Positions 1 to 6,333 of a stretch of 6,360 nt of DNA are shown in pieces. The position numbers were made by a program, and so were the translations under genes. The stretch lies in contig JAKAVI010000122.1 in NCBI GenBank assembly GCA_021817355.1, positions 1 to 6,360 of the forward strand. Reading direction: 5' to 3'. Within the stretch, counting starts at the first letter, position 1; each line of letters begins with the position of its first letter. The notes beneath the pieces were generated by a model, which saw only the letters and a program-made list of their open reading frames with translations, did not search any database and had not been told where the DNA came from. The DNA is from Pseudomonadota bacterium. GTDB lineage: Bacteria > Pseudomonadota > Alphaproteobacteria > Micropepsales > Micropepsaceae.

Positions 1-174
1 GGCAATGAGTGGCTGGTCCATTCGGGGTTCAAACCAGGAGACCGGCTGATCGTGGAAGGCCTGCAGAAGGTCAAGCCCGGACAGGTGGTCAAGCCCGAAA
101 CGGTAAGCCTGCCGCCCTATAAGTCGCAATACATCAGCGCAGGTGGCACCTCGACCAAGATCGGGAGACAGTAG
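1..174 (+). CDS. RND efflux periplasmic adaptor subunit (C-terminal end only)
   Basis: This is the last 57 codons of a gene that begins outside the window, in frame from base 1 to the TAG at 172-174. The segment reads ...SGFKPGDRLIVEGLQKVKPG..., then a VKPE stretch and a polar tail. A 'G(L/F)xxGDxVIVEGLQKVRPG' stretch ends the membrane-proximal domain of AcrA/MexA-type adaptors (established family knowledge). Such adaptors are usually lipoproteins that link the inner-membrane RND pump to an outer-membrane channel. Only six bases separate its stop from the start of the RND pump gene, so the two are almost certainly one operon. The adaptor core and lipobox lie outside the window. The family call rests on this short motif plus the neighbour. 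Confidence 0.88.
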   Translation, partial: GNEWLVHSGFKPGDRLIVEGLQKVKPGQVVKPETVSLPPYKSQYISAGGTSTKIGRQ

Positions 175-180
175 CGGCGC

Positions 181-3100
181 ATGTCACGCTTCTTCATAGA
201 GCGGCCAATCTTTGCGTGGGTTATTGCGATCGCCATCATGCTGACCGGCGCGCTGTCGATCTTAAGTCTGCCGATCGAGCAATATCCCGACATCGCGCCG
301 CCGGCGATCCAGATCAACGCCAACTATCCTGGCGCCTCGGCCCAGACGGTCGAAAACTCGGTGACCCAGGTCATCGAGCAGCAGCTGACTGGCCTTGACG
401 GGATGCTCTACTTTTCCTCGAGCAGCGACAGCTCCGGCAGCGTGAACATCACCGTGACCTTTGCGCCCGGTACCGATCCCAACATCGATCAGGTGCAGGT
501 GCAGAACAAGCTGCAGCTCGCCACGCCACTTTTGCCCCCCGAAGTCAATGCGCTCGGCGTCACCGTCGCCAAGGCCCGTTCCAACTTCCTGATGGTGGTG
601 GCGCTTTATGATCCCACCTCCACCTACACCAACATCGACATCGCCAATTTCATGGCGAGCAATCTGCAGGATCCCATTGCCCGGGTTCCTGGTGTGGGCA
701 ATGTGCAAGTATTCGGCACCGAATACGCCATGCGCATCTGGCTCAATCCCTTCAAGCTGCGCACCTACCATCTGATGCCCTCGGACGTGATTGCCGCGAT
801 CCAAGCACAGAACATCCAGGTTCCGGCAGGCTCGATCGGTGCCGCGCCATCCATTTCCGGACAGGAACTCAATGCCACGGTGACGGCGCAGTCACGCTTG
901 CGCACGCCAGCCCAGTTCCGCAACATCATCCTGCGCACCAGCTCCGGTGGGGCCACCGTCCGGCTGGGCGATGTGGCCCGGGTTCAGCTCGGCGCCCAAA
1001 GCTATGGCATGGTGAGCCGGCTCAACGGCCATCCGGCAGCGGGCTTCGCCATCGAACTTGCCCCTGGCGCCAATTCGCTCAACACCGAAAAGGCCGTGAT
1101 CGCCCGCGCCGAATCGCTGATGAAGACGGTGCCGCCCCAGCTCAAGCTGGCGTTTCCGGTTGATACGACCACCTTCGTCAGACTTTCGATCCACGATGTG
1201 ATCATCACCCTCTTCGAGGCCATCGGGCTGGTGGTCGCGGTGATGTTCCTCTTCCTGCAGAACTGGCGCACCACGCTCATCCCGGCCATCACCATACCGG
1301 TGGTGCTCCTCGGGACCTTCGGGGTGCTCGCAGCCTTCGGCTACACCATCAATACGCTCACCATGTTCGCCCTGGTTCTGGCCATCGGTCTGCTCGTCGA
1401 CGATGCCATCGTGGTCGTCGAGAATGTCGAACGCATTATGAGCGAGGAAGAACGAACGCCGCGCGATGCCACCATGCAATCGATGGACGAGATCCAGGGC
1501 GCGCTTATCGGTATCGCCATGGTCCTGTCGGCTGTGTTCCTGCCGATGGCCTTCATCGGCGGCTCTACCGGGGTCATCTATCGCCAGTTCTCCATCACCA
1601 TCGTCTCGGCCATGGTGCTGTCGATCTTCGTGGCACTGATCCTGACACCGACCCTTTGTGCGACGCTCCTCAAACCCATCGACAAGAGGGCAGAAGCCGC
1701 ACGCAACCGTTTTGCCAGAGCCTTCAATGCGGGGTTCCTGCGCAGCAGTGCTGCCTACCGCCGTGGCCTTGAATGGGTGATCGACCACCCGGTGCGACCG
1801 CTCTTTGTCTATCTGGGCGTCGTCGGTCTTCTGATCCTGCTCTTCATCAAATTGCCGACCAGCTTTCTGCCCAACGAAGATCAGGGCATGATCATGGTCG
1901 AGTTCATGCTGCCCCAGGGCGCAACCCAGGCCCGCACACTGGCTGTCGGCAAGCAGATCGAACACTTCTTCCTGGTCGACGAAAAACGCAATGTGAAGAA
2001 CCTTTTCGTCAATGCCGGCTTCAGCTTTGCCGGTAGCGGCGAAAACGCGGGCATGGCCTTTGTCCATCTGCGGGACTGGAGCAAGCGTCCGGGCTTTGCC
2101 AACAGCGCCCAGGGCATTGTTCTGGCGGCCTATCGGGCCCTCGCCAGCGTGCGCGATGCCCAGATCTATCCCCTGATCCCGCCATCGGTTCCGGGCCTCG
2201 GCCAAAGCCAGGGCTTTGACCTCGAGCTCGAGGATCGGGGCAATCACACCCATGCCTGGTTGGTCCAGAAGGAGTTCGAACTCCTGGCCATGGCGGCCAA
2301 AAACCCCGAGCTGATGGGCGTGCGGCCCAATGGCATGCCGGATACCCCTCAGCTTCACGTCAGTATCAACCCGCTCAAGGCGACCTCGCTCGGGCTCAAT
2401 CTGGCCAATGTCGACACCACGCTGCAGGCGGCCTGGGCCGGCATTTTCGTCAACGACTTCATCAATGACGGCCGCGTCAAGCGCGTCTATGTCGAGGGCG
2501 ACGCGCCCTATCGCATGCAGCCAAGCGACCTTTACGACTGGGCGGTGCGCAATTCGAGCGGCACCATGGTGCCGTTCTCCGAATTCGCCACCACCTCGTG
2601 GACCAGCGGCCCGTCCTCGCTCGAGCGCTATAACGGCTTTCCCGCGATTGAAATCCAGGGTTCGGCTGCACCGGGCGTCAGCTCCGGTACGGCCATGCAT
2701 GTGATCGAAAGCCTGGTGGCCAAACTGGGGTCGGGCATCGGCTATGAGTGGACGGCGCTCTCCTACCAGGAACAGCTCTCCGGCTCGCAGGCCCCCGCGC
2801 TTTACGCGATGTCGGTGCTCGTCGTGTTTCTCAGTCTGGCCGCCCTCTATGAAAGCTGGTCGCTGCCTTTCTCGGTGCTGCTCGTCATTCCCCTCGGCGT
2901 GGTGGGCGCGCTCCTGGCCGCCTTCGGCCGCGGTCTAACCGACGACGTCTTCTTTCAGGTCGGCCTTCTGACCACCATCGGCCTTTCTGCCAAGAACGCC
3001 ATCCTGATTGTCGAATTCGCAGAATTCGCCGTGCGGCGCGGGGAGGAAGCCCGACGTGCGGCCATGGAAGCCGCGCGTCTGCGCCTGCGGCCGATCCTGA

Positions 3101-3306
3101 TGACCTCGCTGGCCTTCATCGCCGGGGTGCTGCCGCTTGCGGTGGCCACCGGGGCCGGTGCGGCGAGCCAGAATGACATCGGCACCGGCGTCATTGGCGG
3201 CATGATGAGTGCCGTGCTGCTCGGCATCTTCTTCGTACCGCTGTTCTTCCTCATGATCCAGCGCTGGAGCGAGCGCCGGGCCCGCCGGCGCAGCGCGAGC
3301 AATTAG
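181..3306 (+). CDS. RND multidrug efflux permease, AcrB/MexB (HAE-1) family
   Basis: A complete 1041-residue inner-membrane proton/drug antiporter, close to AcrB's 1049. It starts MSRFFIERPIFAWVIAI (TM1), has two large periplasmic loops (roughly residues 30-338 and 562-870), and TM2-6 and TM8-12 in the usual two-repeat layout. Proton-relay residues are intact: D407/D408 in GLLVDDAIVVVENVER, K938 in GLSAKNAILIVEF, and R968 and T975 in RLRLRPILMTSL. The switch-loop region GFSFAGSGEN (from about 613) keeps F609, F614 and F616, matching AcrB F610, F615 and F617 in the substrate pocket. I chose the ATG at 181 because it gives the standard N-terminus and follows a GGGAGA at 163-168 within the adaptor's end. 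The tail after TM12 is short and basic. It should form a tripartite pump with the upstream adaptor. The outer-membrane partner is not in view. The substrate cannot be read from sequence, so I give no specific symbol. Confidence 0.97.
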   Translation: MSRFFIERPIFAWVIAIAIMLTGALSILSLPIEQYPDIAPPAIQINANYPGASAQTVENSVTQVIEQQLTGLDGMLYFSSSSDSSGSVNITVTFAPGTDPNIDQVQVQNKLQLATPLLPPEVNALGVTVAKARSNFLMVVALYDPTSTYTNIDIANFMASNLQDPIARVPGVGNVQVFGTEYAMRIWLNPFKLRTYHLMPSDVIAAIQAQNIQVPAGSIGAAPSISGQELNATVTAQSRLRTPAQFRNIILRTSSGGATVRLGDVARVQLGAQSYGMVSRLNGHPAAGFAIELAPGANSLNTEKAVIARAESLMKTVPPQLKLAFPVDTTTFVRLSIHDVIITLFEAIGLVVAVMFLFLQNWRTTLIPAITIPVVLLGTFGVLAAFGYTINTLTMFALVLAIGLLVDDAIVVVENVERIMSEEERTPRDATMQSMDEIQGALIGIAMVLSAVFLPMAFIGGSTGVIYRQFSITIVSAMVLSIFVALILTPTLCATLLKPIDKRAEAARNRFARAFNAGFLRSSAAYRRGLEWVIDHPVRPLFVYLGVVGLLILLFIKLPTSFLPNEDQGMIMVEFMLPQGATQARTLAVGKQIEHFFLVDEKRNVKNLFVNAGFSFAGSGENAGMAFVHLRDWSKRPGFANSAQGIVLAAYRALASVRDAQIYPLIPPSVPGLGQSQGFDLELEDRGNHTHAWLVQKEFELLAMAAKNPELMGVRPNGMPDTPQLHVSINPLKATSLGLNLANVDTTLQAAWAGIFVNDFINDGRVKRVYVEGDAPYRMQPSDLYDWAVRNSSGTMVPFSEFATTSWTSGPSSLERYNGFPAIEIQGSAAPGVSSGTAMHVIESLVAKLGSGIGYEWTALSYQEQLSGSQAPALYAMSVLVVFLSLAALYESWSLPFSVLLVIPLGVVGALLAAFGRGLTDDVFFQVGLLTTIGLSAKNAILIVEFAEFAVRRGEEARRAAMEAARLRLRPILMTSLAFIAGVLPLAVATGAGAASQNDIGTGVIGGMMSAVLLGIFFVPLFFLMIQRWSERRARRRSASN

Positions 3307-3438
3307 CACCGTCGCGCAGGATGGCCAGACGCTCCTGCAGCCTTTGGCCCCTTCTGGGCCGCTGCTGCGTCCTGCAAGATCATGCAGGCTCAGCTGTGCG
3401 AGAGCGCGTTCTTTCAGTTGCCGCGGGCAGGTTTGGGC
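3307..3438. other. convergent intergenic gap
   Basis: This 132-bp gap lies between the stops of the pump gene (+) and the small membrane protein gene (-). I see no convincing gene or promoter. It contains two short inverted repeats, listed separately, and three copies of a CTGCAG/TGCAGG-like string, probably by chance. Transcription of both operons must end here or run into the opposing gene. Confidence 0.6.
3346..3388. terminator. possible bidirectional termination hairpins (weak)
   Basis: There are two small perfect stems in the convergent gap. GGCCC (3346-3350) pairs with GGGCC (3356-3360) across a 5-nt loop. CCTGCA (3371-3376) pairs with TGCAGG (3383-3388) across a 6-nt loop. Neither is followed by a clear U-run on either strand, so neither is a textbook intrinsic terminator. 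They are offered only because a terminator is expected between converging genes. Confidence 0.22.
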
Positions 3439-3912
3439 TCAGTAGACCCAGCCATTGGTACCGGCGGCCGCACCCAGCACGGTAATGACGCTGACGATGA
3501 GCGCGGCCCAGTGCAGGCGATGAAGCAGTGCAAGTGTCTTGGCCGGGTCGGTCCTTGCGCGCTCTTCCAGCCAGTCATCGACAAAGAGCGGTTCGCCGAT
3601 AAAGAGGACGAGGGTAAAGATCGCCCAAACCAGCACCATGGCGTCCAGCCACCAGTAGGCCGGCACAAAGAAGTAGGAGGAGATGCCGAGCACCAGGATC
3701 ATGTAGAGGCCGCTGGCGCCGGCCAGAAGTGTGGCCACGCGTGCGTGCCAGGCAAAGCGCTCTTCGATGCGCCGGAACATGGCCAGGCCGTCGCGGGGAT
3801 CGCTCATGGCACGGGCAGCCGGAAGTAGCACGGTTGTGACCATGGCAACACCGCCGATCCACCAGACGATGGCGAGGATATGAAGGGCAACCGCGAGGGC
3901 GATATCGTTCAT
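3439..3912 (-). CDS. small four-helix inner-membrane protein following nnrS
   Basis: A 157-residue predicted integral membrane protein with about four helices: residues 4-30, 58-77, 87-107 and 135-150. Histidines and aromatic residues cluster at helix ends: H11 and WW17-18 in helix 1, WH55-56 before helix 2, and H131/H134 in LHRLHW before helix 4. This would suit haem or metal binding, but that is inference. The reading frame is open further upstream to an ATG at 3948. I prefer the ATG at 3910-3912 because it overlaps the nnrS stop as TGATG and puts the first helix at the N-terminus. Small membrane proteins of this general look (CopD-like or DUF2269-like) are found beside nnrS. I do not recognise the family with certainty. 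It is the last gene of the operon and may assist NnrS in the membrane. Confidence 0.82.
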   Translation of the reverse strand: MNDIALAVALHILAIVWWIGGVAMVTTVLLPAARAMSDPRDGLAMFRRIEERFAWHARVATLLAGASGLYMILVLGISSYFFVPAYWWLDAMVLVWAIFTLVLFIGEPLFVDDWLEERARTDPAKTLALLHRLHWAALIVSVITVLGAAAGTNGWVY

Positions 3913-5114
3913 CAGGTGTTGAGCATGGCCTCTTCGCGCGGGCGACACAACATGGGCCCATAACGAAGGACAAAGAGAGCGAAGGCGATGATCCAGAAGC
4001 CTGCCGCCACGCCCAGTAGAGGCAATACCCAGATCTGTGCGAACGCGGCGATGATGCGGAAGATCGCTGCCAGCGTCACCGCGGCATAGAGGAGCGTGGT
4101 GGCAGGGTCAGCGCTGAGCCTGCGGCCGGTATGGCCGCGGGTGGCCCGGGTCATCACCCCGAGGATGGTGGTACCTGCGGCGCCAATGGTCATGGCGTGG
4201 ATCCCTGCACTCAGCGGCACGGCGGAGCTCAGGACCGAGGCTCCGAGCAGTCCCGCACCGATGCAGAGCCAGCCATAGCCGATGTGCAGGACGACAAGGA
4301 GCGGCTCGGCGAGGGTGCGGATGCCCTGCCAGCGCGACAGGCGCCACAGATTGGCGACGGCACCCAGAATGAGAAGAACCCCTGTGGCTGGCAGATGGGG
4401 AAAGAAGGCCCAGGCAAAGAGCCCGAGATGAAGGCTGGCAAGGGCAATGCGGTCGGCGGCTCCTGGTTTGGCGGGAAGCTCGCTCACCCGACGCTGTGAC
4501 AGCCAGCTGCGCGTAAAGCCCGGAACGATGCGCCCGGCGATGACCGAGACCAGAACGAGCACCGCACTGAGGCCAAGCCGCCAGCCAAGCCCTGCGGGAA
4601 TGGCAACGCCATTGGCCTCAAGGTGCATCAGGAAATTGGCAATGGTGAGCACGACGACCGGAACGATCATGGGGATGTTGCGCCGGTCTTTGCCGGCGAT
4701 GAGTTCGCGGGCGATGATGGCGGTCAGTGTCAGCGGAAAAGCCAGATCGGCACCGATGGCAAGCCAGAGCGGCAACCATTTGGAAATCAGGCAGGCGATG
4801 CGGCCGAGGAGCCAGAGTGCGGCGAGGAGGCCGAGCGGCGCGCCACTGACAGGCAGACGGCGGGTCCAGTTTGGTATTGCGGTAAGCAGAAAGCCTGCCA
4901 CCGCGGCCATGATGAAGCCGAAGAGCATTTCATGGATGTGCCAGGCGAGGGGATCAAAGCGGCTGGGCAGACGCATCCGGGTCGTGAGCATGGTGATCCA
5001 GAGCGCGAGCGCCACCGCGGCCCAGATGGCGGCGGCAAGGAAGAAGGGACGAAACCCGCCGCTCAGAAGTGTCAGCGCGCGCGCCGGGCGCGCGCGCAGG
5101 GCCGCCTGGCTCAT
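3912..5114 (-). CDS. nnrS: NnrS family haem/copper membrane protein, NO response
   Basis: A complete 400-residue polytopic inner-membrane protein with about 12 helices, the usual NnrS length. Family hallmarks appear in order: LLSGGFRPFF (16-25), WHIHEMLFGF (58-67) followed by AGFLLTAIPNWTRR (73-86), N160/H164 before the mid loop, GRIVPGFT (194-201), and IHAMTIGAAG with LGVMTRATRGHTGR (about 305-331). The conserved H59, H61, H306 and H328 are candidate haem or copper ligands. In Rhodobacter sphaeroides NnrS is a haem- and copper-containing membrane protein under NO control, and in Vibrio it protects against nitrosative stress (established knowledge). Its exact chemistry is unclear. The frame is open far upstream, but a strong GGGGAGG seven bases before the ATG at 5112-5114, and the family N-terminus, fix the start. 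The start overlaps the stop of a small upstream ORF (ATGA), and the stop overlaps the next gene (TGATG). Confidence 0.96.
   Translation of the reverse strand: MSQAALRARPARALTLLSGGFRPFFLAAAIWAAVALALWITMLTTRMRLPSRFDPLAWHIHEMLFGFIMAAVAGFLLTAIPNWTRRLPVSGAPLGLLAALWLLGRIACLISKWLPLWLAIGADLAFPLTLTAIIARELIAGKDRRNIPMIVPVVVLTIANFLMHLEANGVAIPAGLGWRLGLSAVLVLVSVIAGRIVPGFTRSWLSQRRVSELPAKPGAADRIALASLHLGLFAWAFFPHLPATGVLLILGAVANLWRLSRWQGIRTLAEPLLVVLHIGYGWLCIGAGLLGASVLSSAVPLSAGIHAMTIGAAGTTILGVMTRATRGHTGRRLSADPATTLLYAAVTLAAIFRIIAAFAQIWVLPLLGVAAGFWIIAFALFVLRYGPMLCRPREEAMLNT
5075..5097. repeat. 23-nt GC-only perfect inverted repeat inside nnrS start region
   Basis: The arms GCGCGCGCGCC (5075-5085) and GGCGCGCGCGC (5087-5097) are exact reverse complements around a single G at 5086. 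The repeat falls 18-40 nt into nnrS and encodes residues 7-13 (RARPARA) with neighbouring bases. In the mRNA it would fold into a very stable hairpin close to the start codon. As alternating CG DNA it could also favour Z-form. Whether it is functional or only codon-driven is open. Confidence 0.75.
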
Positions 5115-5293
5115 CGGGTGGCCTCCCCGCTCTGCAGTGCAGGACCAGCTTGGTGAATGAAGACCTGCCCAAGCCCGTGCAGGAAAGACCGCAGCGTGAT
5201 GAGAACGTCGCAGGCCCTGGCGACGTGAAGAATCCATTTGAGCCCGTGGCCAATCGGAACTTCGCGCGTGGTGCCGGTGAACGTGACTGACAT
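5111..5293 (-). CDS. unrecognised small protein coupled to nnrS
   Basis: A 60-residue reading frame starting MSVTFTGTTREVPIGHGLKW. I do not recognise it. Its middle (about residues 18-50) is a hydrophobic/amphipathic stretch with C27 and several histidines. It has no CXXC and no clear full transmembrane helix. Support for coding is positional. Its TGA overlaps the nnrS ATG as ATGA, a GGGGG run lies six bases before the ATG at 5293, and third-position GC is high (about 70%), though a little below its neighbours by eye. The frame is open upstream. An alternative start at 5389 would give 92 residues beginning [14 protein letters not shown], and that start overlaps another small ORF's stop (TGATG). 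It could be a real small NO-response protein, a translated leader for nnrS, or the remnant of a larger gene. Confidence 0.45.
   Translation of the reverse strand: MSVTFTGTTREVPIGHGLKWILHVARACDVLITLRSFLHGLGQVFIHQAGPALQSGEATR
5122..5128 (-). promoter_or_regulatory. ribosome binding site deciding the nnrS start
   Basis: GGGGAGG on the - strand lies seven bases before the ATG at 5114. It is among the best Shine-Dalgarno matches in the window. It selects this start over the in-frame codons much further upstream, such as 5474. Confidence 0.8.
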
Positions 5294-5388
5294 GAGAAAC
5301 CCCCAAAGTCTGGCGCGGGGAAGCGGGGATAGATGCCCGCGCGGGTGAAAGTGCTTTGCTGCCTGGACCACCTCTGGCAGCCTCTGCA

Positions 5389-5493
5389 TCAGGTGGTGTG
5401 GCCGGTGATGTGTGCCATCCGCCGGGTCTGGCAAAATCGCAGAAGCGGAAGAACCGATCGGATTTGGGCGCCAAAGGGATCGCGTGGGGTCAT
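5389..5493 (-). CDS. possible 34-residue ORF with strong RBS after fdxA
   Basis: A 34-codon frame starting [20 protein letters not shown] and ending in TTT-TGA chemistry-neutral residues, with no recognisable domain. Two things make it worth listing. Its ATG overlaps the ferredoxin stop as ATGA, and AGGAG (5501-5505) sits exactly seven bases upstream, inside the ferredoxin's last codons. Its stop overlaps an ATG of the next frame (TGATG at 5387-5391). It may be a short coupling or leader peptide. It could also be the start of a longer gene split by a one-base frame change, because the following frame stays open to the nnrS start. Confidence 0.3.
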   Translation of the reverse strand: MTPRDPFGAQIRSVLPLLRFCQTRRMAHITGHTT

Positions 5494-5828
5494 TCGCCCT
5501 CTCCTGGTTCTGCGCTGAACTGGTCGGGATATTTGCTGGGGGTGTCATCCCACCTGGCCGCATCGGGCGGCGGCGGCTTGCGCGTGGTGAGGTTGGGCCA
5601 GATCCGGGAAAAGCTGCGATTGAGTTCGAGATAGGGCTGCGCGGCCGGATCGGTATCGGCGACGATGGCATCCACCGGACATTCGGGCACGCAGACCCCG
5701 CAATCGATGCAGACATCCGGATCGATGACGAGCATGTTCCGGCCTTCGTAAAAGCAGTCCACCGGACACACGCTGACGCAGTCGGTGTATTTGCAGCGGA
5801 TGCATTTGTCGGTGACGACGTAGGTCAT
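5490..5828 (-). CDS. fdxA: FdxA-type 7Fe ferredoxin ([3Fe-4S][4Fe-4S])
   Basis: A 112-residue cytoplasmic electron carrier, close in size and layout to Azotobacter FdI. Cysteines fit that protein with a shift of one. C9, C17 and C50 should bind the [3Fe-4S] cluster, and C21, C40, C43 and C46 the [4Fe-4S] cluster. C12 and C25 match its non-ligand cysteines. C9xxC12 with C17xxxC21P and C40xxC43xxC46xxxC50P are the visible motifs. The family C-terminal tail is also present ([18 protein letters not shown], then an acidic end). The ATG at 5828 overlaps the stop of the truncated haemoglobin (ATGA) and is preceded by GGGAG. The tight coupling suggests it supplies electrons to the haemoglobin or to NO detoxification. 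That is inference, because FdxA proteins have many partners. Confidence 0.95.
   Translation of the reverse strand: MTYVVTDKCIRCKYTDCVSVCPVDCFYEGRNMLVIDPDVCIDCGVCVPECPVDAIVADTDPAAQPYLELNRSFSRIWPNLTTRKPPPPDAARWDDTPSKYPDQFSAEPGEGE
5501..5505 (-). promoter_or_regulatory. Shine-Dalgarno AGGAG at the end of fdxA
   Basis: AGGAG on the - strand lies in the final codons of the ferredoxin, seven bases before the ATG at 5493. It is an ideal ribosome site for a reading frame that would otherwise look like non-coding spacer. Confidence 0.45.
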
Positions 5829-6244
5829 GCCGGTTCTCCCAGAGGGAGCTTGTCTTTGCCGTGCCTGTAGAAGAGGCCCAATTCAAGGCTGCGGGCGATG
5901 GTCTGGGCGCGGCCTGCAAAGGCTGACGCAAGCTCGGGCACGAAGAGTTCGTGCGCTGTGGCCGAGAACAGGCTAAGCCAGCGGCCAAAATGGGTAGGCA
6001 CTACGGCGTTCAGCCGCAGATGTGCCGCCATCGGATTGCCATGATAGCGGCCGGACATGCGCATCAGGCTCGACCAGAAGGCACACATCTTCTCAAGGTG
6101 CGGATCCCAGTCGGCAATGGCGTTATTGAAGATGGGACCAAGTTCTGCATCGTTGCGGATTTTTGCGTAGAAGCCGTGCACGAGCGCGTGGATCTGGTCT
6201 TCGCTGGGAATGGGCGGGGCCTTGGGTCCACCCGGCTCGGACAT
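5825..6244 (-). CDS. group III truncated haemoglobin
   Basis: A 139-residue globin of the truncated group III (P) class, resembling Campylobacter Ctb. Alignment by eye gives [19 protein letters not shown] (25-43), [14 protein letters not shown] (48-61), [12 protein letters not shown] (67-78) and HFGRWLSLF (85-93). Key positions are Tyr26 (B10), His49 (E7), the proximal haem ligand His75 (F8) and Trp89 (G8), all as in Ctb. It lacks the glycine motifs of group I/II truncated globins and has no reductase domain. It should bind O2 or NO in the cytoplasm and may take part in NO dioxygenation or peroxide chemistry, needing an external electron donor. AGGGAG lies six bases before the ATG at 6244, which supports this start. 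It is the first gene of the leftward operon and overlaps the ferredoxin start by four bases. Confidence 0.94.
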   Translation of the reverse strand: MSEPGGPKAPPIPSEDQIHALVHGFYAKIRNDAELGPIFNNAIADWDPHLEKMCAFWSSLMRMSGRYHGNPMAAHLRLNAVVPTHFGRWLSLFSATAHELFVPELASAFAGRAQTIARSLELGLFYRHGKDKLPLGEPA

Positions 6245-6257
6245 GGAACACTCCCTA

Positions 6258-6282
6258 AAACATGTATCATTAATACCTGTTT
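6258..6282. promoter_or_regulatory. candidate NsrR/Rrf2-type operator, site 1
   Basis: A 25-bp imperfect palindrome centred on 6270, with 10 of 12 base pairs symmetrical. The left arm AACATGTATCA faces the right arm read in reverse, AACAGGTATTA. E. coli NsrR sites are two 11-bp arms (AAGATGCATTT-like) around one base (established knowledge). In that register each arm here matches at 7 of 11 positions. It overlaps the expected start of transcription of the haemoglobin operon, as suits a repressor. Confidence 0.6.
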
Positions 6283-6291
6283 GTGAACCTA

Positions 6292-6320
6292 TTGCCGTGC
6301 CGGGTAAAAAGCAATATCGT
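6292..6320 (+). promoter_or_regulatory. possible rightward promoter
   Basis: TTGCCG (6292-6297) and TATCGT (6315-6320) are 17 bases apart, and each matches four of six sigma-70 consensus bases. The -10 lies inside palindrome 2. Transcription would start around 6326-6328, leaving almost no leader for an ATG at 6334. That favours a later start, such as the GTG at 6352. Confidence 0.3.
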
Positions 6321-6333
6321 TGATACTGCTTTT
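6307..6333. promoter_or_regulatory. candidate NsrR/Rrf2-type operator, site 2
   Basis: A 27-bp imperfect palindrome centred on 6320, with 11 of 13 pairs symmetrical. The outer arms are AAAAGCA and TGCTTTT, and the inner core is TATCGTTGATAC. It shares TATCnTTrATAC with site 1 at the same distance from the centre, and the two centres are 50 bp apart, close to five helical turns. It ends one base before the ATG at 6334 and would cover the promoter of the rightward gene, which suggests autoregulation. Confidence 0.6.

Larger units (their letters stand above)
6245..6333. promoter_or_regulatory. divergent control region of the NO operon
   Basis: This short AT-rich gap lies between the leftward haemoglobin gene and a rightward frame that exits the window. 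It carries two palindromes, listed separately, and should hold promoters in both directions. I see no TTGAT-N4-ATCAA type site, so there is no evidence for an Fnr/NnrR-type activator. No good leftward -35/-10 pair can be picked. The left palindrome sits immediately upstream of the haemoglobin ribosome site, where the transcription start would be. Confidence 0.65.

Noticed and set aside
892..2700. 602-codon open frame on the - strand inside the pump gene
   Set aside because: It lies wholly antisense to a clear RND permease. Its translation is rich in D, H, G and R with no domain, as expected from the shadow of a high-GC3 gene.
3439..3948. Longer form of the small membrane protein starting at 3948
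   Set aside because: It would add 12 non-hydrophobic residues overlapping the NnrS C-terminus. The TGATG start at 3912 puts the first helix at the N-terminus.
4447..5160. 237-codon + strand frame opposite nnrS
   Set aside because: Arg/Ser/Met-rich antisense shadow of a clear membrane protein gene, with no recognisable domain or fitting ribosome site.
5454..5461. CCGATCGG palindrome upstream of the small ORF region
   Set aside because: Eight bases of perfect symmetry are expected by chance in GC-rich DNA, and no second copy or promoter context supports a role.
3912..5474. Longer 520-residue version of NnrS starting at 5474
   Set aside because: The extra 120 residues are Ser/Arg/His/Pro-rich and unlike any NnrS. 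The ATG at 5114 has a strong ribosome site and the family N-terminus.
5111..5716. 201-codon frame starting inside fdxA
   Set aside because: Its first part is antiparallel-free but out-of-frame overlap with the well-supported ferredoxin. Only the part after 5389 or 5293 can be independent coding sequence.
6245..6333. Fnr/Crp-type (NnrR, TTGAT-N4-ATCAA) box
   Set aside because: Only isolated half-sites such as TTGAT are present. No paired site with correct spacing was found, so control by NnrR is not supported.
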